Below, piece by piece: positions 21,992-34,110 of a stretch of 64,000 nt of DNA. Position 1 is the stretch's first letter. Every line of letters starts with the position of its first letter. Made by a program: the position numbers and the translations under genes. Source of the DNA: Auriscalpium vulgare (Eukaryota > Basidiomycota > Agaricomycetes > Russulales > Auriscalpiaceae); NCBI GenBank assembly GCA_019915015.1, contig JAHBBC010000003.1:496001-560000 (forward strand). The letters are read 5' to 3'. The notes under the pieces are model-generated. The model was not told the origin of the DNA. It saw only the letters and a program-made list of their open reading frames with translations, and searched no databases.

Positions 21992-24900
21992 ATGGACATC
22001 TTCATGAAGAACATCCAGTTCCAGGTCTCCGCGCAGGACTTGCACCGCGAAGTGGTCAACATACTGCACAATCACCCATACGCTCCCATGTCACATACAC
22101 TCATTAACTTCGAAATCAATCTTCACCCTCCGAGGAACGGGAGAGCGGGTAGAAATCGTGGCACTGGTTTCTTGTCTCTTCCTTCAGAGGCAATTGGCAA
22201 CCGATTCCTACAGGAGTTTGGAGGAGAACGTCCGGCAAAACGCTTCGCTGTAGCAGGCAGGACCATCGTCGTGTCTCGTAGCAACAAGCCTACCTCTCGC
22301 CTTGTACTTGAGCGCCTGGGCCGGCCATACCGTACCCTTGAAGCTGCCCAGCGAGAACGAGATGCGGATCACGAGCAAGCGACGGTCAGTATCCGCGCTA
22401 TCCAATTCGGTTGGGAGACTAGGGATGGCGTAATCTCAATCGAGTGGGAGAAGGCATTCGATGCAGAGTTCCCCAGTCTAACTTTCCAGGAGGAGAGGCG
22501 AGAAGTTTCCGTCGAGATCGTTGAACCCAATGGGACCAAACGCTTGATCCTCATGCCCTTCTCTCAGGTCCACTGGTGTGCCGCAGGGACCGACGGGGAT
22601 CATCGTCCTATCATATCCTTCCACCTCCTCTCGCGACCCGTATTCCATCTACAGCCCTCGCGACCTGGCATACGAGGCCGCCCTGCCCCAGTCCCCGTGT
22701 CCGACGAGCTTTTGGGGGGTGGGCTTGGTTTTGATGCTTCCCTTGTCCAGATGATAGCCGACATATTTGGGCATACCTCCGACTCCACGCCGAAACGACA
22801 TCGTGTTCTGAGGCTCTATCCCAACGACGAACACCACGCGCGCGTCCTTCCATACGCTGCTCAGGTGGTACGCCTTGTGGCCGTTTCCGACGCGGACGTC
22901 AACAAGTTCCGGCGTCTTTGCACGAATGTTAAGCCCTTCCGCCGTCCGGAAAGCACGATTCAACACGCTGATCACCTTGGTCGCTTCTCGGAGGATAACT
23001 TTGCAGAATTCCGAACGTGGCTTGAAAATCTGGAATGGCCATTAGCTTTCAGGATGGAGTCAATCCTGAAGAACCTACAGGCCGACATCCCCGAGTTGCT
23101 CTCAATTCGTGCACAGATCACGCACTTGCTTGCAGAGTTCGGTTCGTCTCGCGTTGCCGCACTCCTGCAGCGCTTCGAGCACGCCCTCTTCTCCCATGAC
23201 TGGTCCGCCAGCCAGCAGTCATTCCAAGATCTTTTCCTTCGCTCCGCCAAAGGCTTCGAGTCCCGAGAGTTCTCACCCACCAAACGCAGAGAGTCCGATG
23301 ACCTCTTTGACTGCTACCATGTCTCCGTCACCCCTACTGGAATGATGCTCGACGGCCCCGTGCTCGAGCGCTCGAATCGCGTTATGCGAACATACGCCGA
23401 CAATCACGACTCTTTCTTGCGTCTGACCTTCGTCGAGGAGACCAACTTGCAGTATCGACAAGACCGAGATATCGACGTCCTATCTTTCATCCATTTGTGG
23501 GTTCAAAATAACCTTCACAATGGCGTGGTTATCGCCGGGCGGCACTTTCATTTTCTGGCATATTCTCAATCCGCCCTGAAGTCGCACACCGTTTGGATGG
23601 TGAAGGATTTTCGAGACTCGACTGGCGTGGTCGTCACTGCAGCCGACATCATTCGAGGGCTTGGCACATTCGAAAATCTCCCATTCGATCCACAACTGAT
23701 GCGCTGCCCAGCTCGGTATGGCGCGAGGATATCACAAGCATTCACCGCGACAGAATCATCGGTGTCAGTTGAGGTGGACGAAATAATCTACGAGGACGAT
23801 ATCGACTGTCCTGAAACGAGCTGGGTCTTCACAGACGGCGTGGGCACGCTCTCACTTGAAATGGCCCAGAACATATGGACGAGGCTTCAGCGCAGTCGCA
23901 AGCGCGCTGCTCGTCGCGCGCTTGCGTCCCCCAGGGCCTTTCAAATCCGGTTCAAAGGCTCGAAAGGCGTCGTCAGTGTTGATCACAAACTCTCTGGCCG
24001 TGTCCTTGTTCTTCGACCCTCTATGATCAAATTTGAGTCACCCGACTCCCTCGACGTCGATATCGCTCAAGCTTTTGTCCGGCCGAGCAAGTACTTTCTG
24101 AATCGGCCGCTCATCATGCTCCTCGAAGGGCTCAATGTGCCTTACATGGTATTCGAGCGCCTCCAAGATGCGGTCGTCCGCGAGGTGGACGAGGCATCGC
24201 AGTCTCTCGTTAAGGCAGCGCAGATATTCGATCAATACGGCCTTGGAAATTCGTACGGACTCTCGCAAACCTTACAGCAGCTCCACAAGCTGGGGATTGC
24301 CAACCTCATGAAGGACACCTTCTACGCAGAGATGGTGCGCTTCGCGACTCACCACATCCGACGTGATCTCAGGAGCCATGCCCGGATCCCAGTCAAAGAC
24401 GGATACACTTTGGTGGGCGTGGCTGACGTCCACTACTATCTGCAGCCGGACCAGGTGTTCGCCTGCATCTCAGACCCTGTCACTCGCCATAATCGCTACC
24501 TCGAGGGACCCATGCTCATCTCGCGCTCCCCGACCATTCATCCAGGCGATGTCCAGAAAGTCCATGCGATTGGCAAGCCCCCTCCCGGGTCACCCTTCGC
24601 GAAAGAGTCCCTACCAAACACCGTTGTTTTCTCCGTGAAAGGTGACCGAGCTCCATTACTGTGTTGTCAATTTGACCACCCATGTGTCGTTCTGTAGGCA
24701 CAAGACCACTGCCATCAAAGCTGGGCGGAGGAGACTTGGATGGGGACGTCTACAATGTTACGACATTCGCGGACCTGTTGCCACCGGGGGAGAATCAGGA
24801 GCCCGCAGCCTACACGGCCGTAGAGAGGCTTCTCTTAGACCGCCCGAGCAACATGGGGGATGTCGCGGATTTTGTCGCGGATTATATGGTCAACGATGTA

Positions 24901-25824
24901 CGCCGTCTTCTTTATGCCCGCTACTGCACCTCATTCTCGGTTATCTAGGTGCTTGGATTAGTGGCTACCAATTGGCTGCTTATCGCGGACAGCAATGGTA
25001 AAGGCTGCGCAAGTGGCAATGGCCTGGGCATCAAGCACCCTGACTGTATTGAACTTGCCAAGCTACATAGCGACGCAGTGGACTATCCGAAAAGCGGTCG
25101 CCCAGTGTCTATCAAGGATGTCCCGTACCTGAAGAAGGGTCAACGCCGCCCAGACTGGTGCGCACCGGAGACTGTAGATGCACAGGACGACAGCAAGTAC
25201 TACACGAGCATGTCGGCCATCGGTCGCCTTTTTCGTAGGATCGACTTGCCCGTGCTGGGCAATGAACCGCATCGCGCGCGTGGTGAACTCGAGGTCGGGC
25301 TGAGCTATGATGACATAATTGAGCAGGTTGCGAGGGCCTACCCGAACTCTCCTCTCTACAACGCTGTCGAGAAGCGAGTAGCGGATCTCATACCCACCGA
25401 AGTCGACGAGGTGCACATGTCAGCCGCGGCGCACCTGCTGGAAGTGTACGCAGACGAACTGCAAGTAATCTGCGCATCCAACTCGCTATCTCGACATCGG
25501 TCCGCCGCCATGCTGACGGAAGAGGAAAGCACCGTGGGGACGATCGTTGCGCAGTGCTCGCAGCCGAGGTGGAGGAAGGATGTCATGATGCGCCTGCGAG
25601 ACCAGACAGACTACCTGGTCAAGCGGATACGCGAGGAGTTCGAATACGAGGACGACTCGGACAAAGATTGGCTGGAGCGCGGGTGGGCGGCATGGAAGGT
25701 GGCCTGCATCTGCGACACGGCATTTGGGGCGAAGAGTTTCGGATGGATCGCGCTGAAGATCGTTTTCGATGCCATTCGAGAGATTGAGCAGAACGAGCGC
25801 CGACAAACAACTGGGAGACGCTAA
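21992..25824 (+). CDS. RNA-dependent RNA polymerase, cellular RNA-silencing type (QDE-1/RDR family)
   Basis: Protein of 1241 aa in three exons (21992-24641, 24698-24897, 24949-25824), in frame. The start MDIFMKNIQFQV is the first ATG before an RRM-like N-terminal segment of about 80 residues. The core holds the conserved RdRP blocks, including VFTDGVGTLS, the KGVVSVDHKL region and the catalytic loop GGGDLDGDVYNV, whose Asp residues bind the metal. The C-terminus has the helical region typical of the family. Cellular RdRPs copy aberrant RNA into double-stranded RNA for Dicer in quelling and related silencing. The family is eukaryotic and two-barrel, not a viral polymerase. Nothing in the sequence ties it to the PKS cluster. 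Confidence 0.95.
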
Positions 25825-26057
25825 AAGCTTGTGGTACAATAAGACACTCAGATTTTGCGACGGCTGGTACTACGGTGACACGTAGAAAGTACTAGTATAC
25901 TACATATGATTTTGGAATCCATTAATGTTCAAATAATGTAACGTCGGCCGGCCGTAGGCTTGTAGAGGCCACGTGGGCCGTCAAGTTGCACGGTCGCTCC
26001 GCACAGGCCAGCGGCGCTCATACTCAAGTGACCAGTACTGGACGCCTTCAAGGACCC

Positions 26058-27199
26058 ATGTCTGACATGTCGTCCGATTTCCACGTCTCTGAACTCTCAA
26101 GTCCTTTGGTCGAATCCCTCAACGCGCTGCTCCACTCCCTCGCCCTGCCGTTCGTTCTCGAGACACCACTCGACCTCACTCCATCCCTTCTCCTCGCTGT
26201 CCTCGAGTCCCTGCTCAAGTCCCGCCTCCCCATCGACCATGTCACGCGAGAGTCCCGAAAACAAGAGGCAAAAGTTCAGGCGATGAAGATCTTTCTTGGC
26301 GTCCTCCAGACAGACTTGGTCACACGGGACGTAGGCCTAGGCGACATCGATCCCCAACGATTAGCATCAGGCGAATGGGAGGAAATTGTGTTCGTGGCAG
26401 AGCTGCTGTGCTGGCTGGGCAGGCAGAAACGCTTGCTGCCTACGCACGAGGTTTTGGAGGATATCCCGGAACGCGCTTCCACACAATCCATGGACCGCGA
26501 GGCCTACATCCACCCTCCCCGGATGGTTTCGCCATCGACACGCTCCACCTTGACCAACAGTATGCACAGTGGGCTCTCCATTGATGGCTACGAAGCGGAG
26601 TCGCACACGACTGCCGAGTCTGTCATCAGCTACATCACCGAAGGCGCCCACTACCTGCCGTCTTACAACCAGCCTGTACACCCCCCACGATGCATCCACG
26701 AAATAGAAGATCCATCATTCCTTCTATCTGGAGAACAGGGGTTTCATGACACCGGTTCTGGCAAAATCCCCGACGGCTTACTCGCTTCAGACCCCTCTTA
26801 CTGCGCTTGTGGCGAACCGCACGACAGCGAGAATGCTGATGACACCACCGGTGTCCAAGATTCGACACATTCCGTGCGCTACGACGGGTATATCGGAGAG
26901 GTGGACACCGACCTGGAACTGCGCGCCTTTGAGGCACGCCGTGCCCATCGCGCGCGCAAAGTATTCCCGCAAAAGGCGCTCTCTATCCTTGGAGATAAGG
27001 TAGGCCCCTTTTTTCTTGCTAGGATAGGATACGTGCTGAATCTTGATTGCGATAGATGTCCACCCCGCCTCCGCCTCCACGACCCACAGGGCAACTGCTA
27101 CTGACGAGACATACCTCGCCTGCGCAGCATACTCTCGCGCTGCTGAATGAACGTGCAAGGCTGTTGTCCGAACTTGCAAGCCTCGAGTCGCGGCGCTGA
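26058..27199 (+). CDS. Hypothetical protein with helical N-terminus (DUF5745-like)
   Basis: 361 aa in two exons (26058-26999, 27056-27199). The start is the ATG of MSDMSSDFHV. Residues 10-140 are Leu-rich and helical, with the blocks SPLVESLNALLHSLALPF and EWEEIVFVAELLCWL. This resembles the fungal DUF5745 domain, a calponin-homology-like fold (from memory, moderate trust). The middle is Ser/Thr/Pro-rich and probably disordered. The last exon is a poly-Pro run followed by a short helix, LNERARLLSELASLESRR. The role is unknown; CH-like N-termini often serve cytoskeletal or spindle proteins. Confidence 0.75.
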
Positions 27200-27962
27200 C
27201 GCGCAACCTCCTATGACGCAAATGCTTGCGCTGCAAGCATCGTTTTATTTCTAGATACCGAGATGAAATCAGCTTTATAAAATTGTGACGCCATAGATGT
27301 TGCACGTATCGTGCGGCCGATTTAGGCTCCTAAAGCGATCTCACTCACCGGCTCTCTAACAGGCTTGGGCTGTCTTACCGGGTCTATTGTCTAGCGCTGG
27401 GCACAGGACCTCTCAGCATTCCGCTATCCCGACTTTGCTGCCTTGTCCATAGCCCGTCTCGGATGGTTTCCGTGCTATTGTCCGCCTGCATTCCGTCTCT
27501 CGTCACACCACGGCCACATCCGCCCTGCCTTGCACGGCGATCGCTCGTATTTCCCCCGCGTCGCAACAATGCTTCCCGCCGTGCTGCCCATATCTACCAA
27601 TCACCTCTGACAATCTAATGGAGCTTTCGATGTGACTGTATCCCTTGGCGACTCGTGCGGTGCAACATGTCCAAATTTCCATGCCTGTCGGACGCGTCTA
27701 GGTCACGTGAGGACATCTCATTGGGTGGGCCTTGTGTGTTCGGCTCGGAGTAGGACTCGAAAGGCGCCGCTGGCTTGCCTTGCTCCCACACGATTGGACC
27801 AGATCTTTGGGCGGCTGCTTCACCCGCGCTATTGTGTAATGATACATCGCACGACTCAATCGACACCGATACCAACATATAAAACCCATATCAGGGTCCT
27901 CTCGCCGGACCTGATCCTCCTGACCCTCTCCGCCATTCCCCCTCCATCGTCTACAATCTTCG
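27200..27962. other. Intergenic region
   Basis: About 760 bp between two plus-strand genes. Only short frames without family signal. It holds the 3' end of the upstream gene and the promoter of the next; no motif stands out. Confidence 0.45.
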
Positions 27963-29034
27963 ATGTCCTACGGTTCCACGCCAACGAGGTCCTCGCCTTT
28001 GGGCATCCACTCCCAAGGGCGGCGAGGGACTGTCTCCCTACCACCATCTCCCAAGGCGACGTCTCCGTCGAACTCCCCTCCGTCCGTCACGTATCGCCTA
28101 CCACGCGTCCGATCCCGCCCTCGCATCGCGCCCCGCGCGTCTCTCGAGAGCATCGTAGAGGAGAGCCACGGGGATGCTACCCACTTCAGCTGGCAGCACG
28201 CGTCGTCCTCTTCCCCGCTACCGCGAGCAGCTTCAAGCCCTGCGCTTGATCGGGTCAAGGCACAGTGGGACGACGCTGAACCGGCACCGGCAAACAGCGG
28301 AACGGACCCCCGCAGGCGGAGCTGGAAGCCGCAGAGCTGGAACGGAAAGAGCGGAATCTCGATGGGCAAGGGAATGAAGGATGTCTGTGGCATATGGTGC
28401 GCGTCAAGTCTATTTTTCCGCTCTTCCGTAATCTGACTGCTCGCGACTTCGCTTCCGAAGTTTTGAATCGTCAGTCAAGCCGAATAAGACGAGATGCTGT
28501 GGGCAGATGTTCTGTTTCCAGCACCTATCAGACGTCAGTGGACTTCTATCACCTTACGCGAGCCTCGTGCTTACCTTGCGACGCTAGTGGTTGTCTGCGA
28601 CTGGTTCCGATGGCCGATGCCCCACATGTCGTGTCCCTCTCTCGCTCGAGACCGACACCATCTTCCTCCACCCACCTTCCAAGGTCGCTTCATATGACGT
28701 GAAAATGAAGCGGCGAGCCACAATCAGCGCGCCGCGCTCCCGATGGCCGGGCCTGAATGTCTCATCACCTCGCCGACACTCTTTCACCGTCGCATCTACT
28801 GCCTCCAGCTCTAGCACGAGCGCGGACTCCTCCGAGAGCTGGTCATCATCCTCCGACAGTGAACCCGCGGATGCCCGCCGGCGCCGGCGCATTGCACAGC
28901 AAGCATTGATCCCGCACCCGCAATATGAGTCGGTGACCGCACTCATTTCGGGCTTGGTTCCATTGCGAGAGTTTGTTGGGTCGCTACTAAGCTTGCTCGG
29001 TTGCGCGTTGGTGGTTGGTACTCTTCTTTCCTGA
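27963..29034 (+). CDS. Small Ser/Arg-rich protein with C-terminal hydrophobic tail
   Basis: The first exon starts at ATG 27963 (MSYGSTPTRS) and codes about 140 residues rich in Ser, Pro and Arg. It ends near 28385-28395. One or more introns follow up to about 28582. The last exon reads GRCPTCRVPLSLETDT, a basic stretch, a long Ser run with SSSSDSEPADARRRRR, and the hydrophobic end REFVGSLLSLLGCALVVGTLLS before the stop at 29034. The CPTC pair looks like half of a zinc-binding site. A tail-anchored membrane protein is possible. The exon joint is unresolved by eye, so the middle of the model is uncertain. I do not recognise the family. Confidence 0.55.
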
Positions 29035-29739
29035 TTGGAGCACACGAGCTCGAGGGAGACATTATTGCGTGGGTTTGGGGTGGTGTCATAGAGCCTAGTA
29101 TTCTAGTTCGTGGATGTCGTTGCGGCCGAGGCGTGCTTCGTGCATCATTCGTTTGATACTCGCGCCGACGCAGTTGTACATTAGTGTGTACCACATTGCA
29201 CTGTACTTACCGTAGACATAGTCATGCATCATGCACCTTGTTTCTCGCTCAGCGAGGCAGCCCTATATCTGCCTCCGTATAAATAGATTGTGCATTTTTA
29301 GAATTCATGACCGGCTCGCAGAGTACAACGTGCATCAATGCAAGAGATACATCGCATCTATCATCAGTGACAGTAGTACTGCCGGCGCTGAGCGGCATGG
29401 CGCCGGCTTCCTCGTCGTTACGCAGGGTAATCGGATAGTACAACGGCCACGTTGGCAACACCATCATATTGCCAAAAGCCCTCAGGTGGCCGGCGAGCAT
29501 GAGTGGGCGTCGGAAATGTGAGTTGTGATGAGATCACAAGCAAAGGTTCACACGAAGCCATTAAAGCGCCCCGTCTGATGTATCGCCGGGCGCTGTGCAA
29601 GCCCAAATAATAGGGCGGCGCAGGCCTCGCTTGGCCTTTGGAGACGACCATCAGCTCGCCATCCCCTTCACGCCCTCTTCCTCTTTTTCTCTTTCTTTTC
29701 CCCTCTCCTTCCCCGCGCCGGCCGCTCTAATCGTTGACA
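29035..29739. promoter_or_regulatory. Intergenic, promoter of the aspartic protease with pyrimidine-rich leader
   Basis: About 700 bp. Positions 29662-29714 form a CT-rich tract just before the protease ATG, a pattern common in the promoters or leaders of well-expressed fungal genes. The rest shows no coding signal. Confidence 0.5.
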
Positions 29740-31980
29740 ATGCACGCTTCCACTCTCTTTGTCATTCTTTTTGCTCTCATGCCGAGCCTGGCCCTCGCAT
29801 TGCCCCATGACCTGTTACGCCGAGAACCGTCAAGCCGCACCCGGGAAGTGAAGAGGAGTATAGAGCTGCCAATCCAGAGGCGGAGGTCTGTGACGCTTGA
29901 CAAGCGCGGGGGATACAGTGGGAGTACCGGTCTGGGGGACTTCCTCGACCTGTGAGTCTTCCCGGCATGTCCCACCGGTTTCGTTCATAACATGCACCCC
30001 CAAAGATTCTACACAGTGCCAATTACTATTGGAAACACGACCACCGCTGTGAACATCGGTGCGTACGCTCACACGCCGGCTCGCACGGTCGCGCTCACGT
30101 GTAGCGCAGACACCGGGTCCAGCGACCTCTGGGTCACCTCGGATGCCTGTATTACGAAGCAATGTCTCAGCACCGGCATGCGCCCGTACCCTGCTAAGTC
30201 GATCGTGCCCGCAGGGGGCTCTGTCAATCTACTTTACGGCGATTCGTTGACGGGCACTCACGCGAGCGGCCCCGTCGCGCTCGACACGGCGATACTCGCA
30301 GGCGTCTCCCTGGCGCAGCAACCCTTCGCCGCTATCTCCGACACTAACAATACCAGCGTGATGAACGGTGCGAATGGTATCTTCGGGCTTGGGTTTCCTA
30401 GCGGCAGGTGCGTCCTGCTATTCTGCGTTTTTTTCGGCGTAATCACACGTCCCCTCCATCAGCCAGGTACAGGCTAGTGTTGTCAATGCCAAGGTTCTTC
30501 CTCCCAAAGACTTCAATTTGTGCACTCGTTGACGATCAGCAGTTCAACAACCCCGCAACGACTGACGAGTTCATTTCGAGCTCTGCAAACTATGGTCCAC
30601 TGGTTTCTCGGCTTGCCATGGCAGGCGCTTTGGAGCAACCGATGTTCTCGGTCAGTATCAGCGCCTCGCTCCAGCGAGATGGTCGCTCAACGCTGAACAG
30701 ATCATGCTGCAACGCGATACAATTGAAGTCAGCGGCGGACAGGGCGATCTCACTCTCGGAAAGCTGCCTGATGGCATCGACAACTCGTCGTTAACATGGG
30801 TTCCTGTCCGTCTGTATGACTCCAAGCAAGGCGGCTTGAACCCCCCCACATTCGCTCCCAACGAGGTACGTGCAATGAGCCGGCCCTCTGGATGTGTGGC
30901 AAGCTAATGAACCACCGACCTTCAGGTATATCCCTTGTAAGTGCTCATGCGTTATCTGGTGTCCAACGGCCGGCCAAGTAATCCGTGGTCTCAGGCGCTG
31001 GGAGGTTGTGATTGATGGTGTCTTCATCGACGGCGTTCAGCTCCCACAATCGACCATCTCTCCGAGTGGCGATGTCCGTGCTAAGGGCCAGACATCCTCG
31101 ACGGTTCCCACATCAGCACTCATTGACACCGTAAGCTGTTTGATCTGACCGCCCGACTGTGCGGAAGCTGACAGTCATACATACGCAGGGCAATAGTCTC
31201 GTCCGCGGCCCTCTTGACGTCGTCAACTCCATCCTCAGCTCCGTCTCCCCGGCTTTTGCCGCGAACAAGGGCGTGCCTGCGACTTTCCCTTGCGCCACGC
31301 CGCACACTCTCGCGTTCCAGATCGGCGGTAAACAGTTTAGCGTTGACCCGCGCGACTTTGTCTCGCAGAACCAGACAGGTGACGCGACGACGTGCATTGC
31401 TAACAACGTCGTGTCGACGGATCCACCAAGTCCCGGCGCGCTGTTCAGCTGGAGCCTGGGCGATCCCTTTTTCAAGTCGTGAGTGTTGGGTGTATATATG
31501 ATATGAGCCGCACACACGTCTAAACTCCTGTCAGGAATCTGGTCGCATTCTACTATGGCAACTTGACGAACCCGTCCGTCGACCCACCGCGCATCGGGTT
31601 CATGTCCATGGTTCCCAGCAATGCAGGCGACTTGCTCCGTCAGGAGGTCAACGATGCACAATCCGCCGGTGGTGTCTTTGAGAGTCAGCTGCTTCGCTCT
31701 TGAGCTGTACATACATCCTTGGCTGATTATTCACTATCGTTGTACAGGCACGTCTCAGGCAGCTCCCACCGCGACCGGGTCTTCGGCTGTCTCTGCACAG
31801 GCTACATCCCTTTCGGTTCCGACGGCATCGGCGAGTGCGCCGGCCGCAGTCGCCTCCGTTGGCTCAACGGACCAGAAGAACAATGCGAAGCCATCCTCTG
31901 CGCCCCGCGTCAGCACGGAGACGGCCCTCGCGTCCATGTTCTGCTCGGCGGTGTTCTGGATTCTCTTTTCATCTTTATAA
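29740..31980 (+). CDS. Secreted, probably GPI-anchored aspartic protease (pepsin family A1)
   Basis: Starts at ATG 29740 with a signal peptide, hydrophobic from residue 4 to about 20 (LFVILFALMPSLALA). A propeptide rich in Arg/Lys follows, with a KR site near GGYSG. The mature enzyme begins around FYTVPITIGN. The first catalytic Asp is in DTGSSDLW, formed across the intron that begins after VNI. The flap Tyr is likely that of LLYGD, and the second Asp is in ALIDTGNSLV. The tail is Ser/Thr/Ala-rich and ends in a hydrophobic stretch MFCSAVFWILFSSL, as in GPI-anchored yapsin-like enzymes. At least seven short introns interrupt it. It should digest proteins at acid pH at the cell surface or outside. 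Confidence 0.92.
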
Positions 31981-32200
31981 TCTCGACAGCATAGTTGGGG
32001 ATAGGAGCTGGGACACACTGGCATAGGCATGGACCTTCATAGCACGCATATGTTCATCATTGCTATCGATACTCACACACGCTTGCACACTTTTTGCACA
32101 TCCTAAGGTTGATAACACGTAATTTATTGGGGCTTAACATCTACACTAGTACTACCACGATTGGTCACACCAGTCCAGAAGAAGTTGCAGTCCTAAACGA

Positions 32201-33869
32201 TCATGCCATGGGCCACTCCTCGAACGAACCCTCACCTAACCTGAAGAAGCTTACCACACTCGCATCCACTGCGGCTATGACCACCGTCTTGTGGCCCTGG
32301 CGTAGAGCCATGAACGGATTGACTTTGCGTTCGGGAGGAGCGTCCGCACTCTGCGGGGGAGTCGCGTGTCCCAGAAATGACAAAGAAAAAAGTCGTACGA
32401 ACAAGGACTGCCAGGGCGCAGGGGGTTGCTTTTGGGTAGTGACTACAGGTATGGGTGGATCTCTTGTTGATGCGGTGACGGGTTGAAGATTTCGCCTTCG
32501 CGGAAGAGGCAGTGGGAGGGTGGGCAGCTCTGCGTACAGATCTGAGAGTTCGTGGATTGTTGGGAATGGGGTCTTCCTGGCACTGAATAACAGATGTCGA
32601 GATTAGGCAAGATATGCCTCTCGAGGCAAGTCACGCACTCTACAACCACGATGTGGAAGTCTGGCGCCGGTGGCGCCGTTTTACGGAACGGGGTATTGGG
32701 CTTGTAGACGTGGTAGAATACCTCATACGGCGATGGCGGGGTCGTGGGCAATTTTGCTTCTGCAAGCAGCAGGAGTGGCCTCGAATGCCCTGCAGGTATG
32801 AATCGAAGTGATGTGAACACAGAAGCTAGTAGTTGTCGTTTCTCATTTGACGATCGTCGATTAAGAAGAGAGTTTAAATACGTACCATAATCCATACTGT
32901 GGTGGAGCCAGCGGCGGTGGGCAAGAGGGCGCCACCAGTCGAAAGGGGGTGCGAAGAATCGTCGCAGAAGTCGTGTGAATGGGGAAAAAAGGGCATTGAA
33001 GAAGCTGCGAAGGTAGCCTGAGTGAATTGTGGGCGCAGGGGCATGTGAATGGGCAGATGGAGCTGGGTGGCTAGCAGAGGGCGGCTTTGCACGAGTCACG
33101 ATGTAGCCCAATCGTCGAAGATATGCATAGACCTACAAAGATGTGAGAGGCGGGAACATAAGCGACGAGAGAGACTAACGTGATACTTCTCCAAATTGAT
33201 ATCTTCCTTGCCCATCATCTCCGCGAAGGCTTGTTGCACGCTCATGGGCGCGCCTCGGGTGGTAGAGTTCAAGTCATCTTCGACGAAAGTTTCCATCCAA
33301 TGCCAACAGAACAGTGCACCCTTTTCCATCAAGTATAGCGTCTCCTCTGGGAGTAGCTCCAGTCTTTTGAGGGCCTTGCTTGGGTTCTCCTTGGAAGGTC
33401 GTGCGATTGAATGGCCCATGGAGGTGAAGTGGACGCCCCGCGCAACTGTAACATGCGCGCGTGCCAGTGCAGGGTACCATATAGCATAGCTTACTGATTT
33501 ACTGTCCACACAAGTTAGGGATCGCATGTTGGCTGTATGTACCGCACGCACCTGGAAATCGCACGCGTTGTTCGCAGCGCGTCGAACATAGCAGCGCGCG
33601 CGCGATTGAGATGGTGTGTCTGGAGGCCGGACCCTCCACCCGGAGCAGGCTCAAAGTCCTTCTCGCCACGCTTTGGAATGACCGGCCGGTTAGGATTACT
33701 GCCAGTTCTGCGCGGGACGTCAACTCAGTTACGACCGGGCGAGAGAATCGACGCACGGGATTTTGGTCCAGTCTGGCCCCTCATCCTCGTCTTCTGATGA
33801 CTCGTCCTCGCCTTTCTCTCTCGCAGCATCCTTTTCCACGAACTGGGGTTGTTCCAGCGCGTCGTCCAT
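32201..33869 (-). CDS. SEN54: tRNA-splicing endonuclease subunit Sen54
   Basis: Start ATG at 33869 (MDDALEQPQF), acidic leader ESSEDEDEGPDW, then a 49-bp GTGCGT..CAG intron. The conserved Sen54 blocks follow in order: IPKRGEKDFEP, the AIWYPALARAHVT region, LLPEETLYLMEKGALFC, YLRRLGYIVTR, and later FIPAGHSRPL and FRKTAPPAPDFH. The C-terminal block reads NPFMALRQGHKTVVIAAVDA and ends in GSFEEWPMA. Sen54 is a structural partner of the Sen2 and Sen34 catalytic subunits; the complex cuts introns from pre-tRNAs. Five or more introns are present, and the last ones, between 32500 and 32410, are placed only roughly. Confidence 0.9.
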
Positions 33870-34110
33870 GGCGTTGCTACCGCAAGAGCGCGGCTGACTT
33901 GCATGGTCACGCGTCACGGTGACTCTGGTGTGGCTTATGTCAGCATTGCGCGTCGCCACGGCATGCGCGCGTCACTCGTTTCCGATCCGAGTCGGCGCGG
34001 CCATATCATATATACAGTACTTACATTGCAATGCAATGAGACCACACTCGTTCCAGCCCGCAAACTTCACACTTCACGCTTCTCCCAGCACAGAACCCCC
34101 AATCGTTGGC

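Noticed and set aside
21992..25824. RNA-dependent RNA polymerase as a sign of an integrated RNA virus
   Set aside because: The DLDGD active site and domain order are those of eukaryotic silencing polymerases, with spliceosomal introns; not viral.
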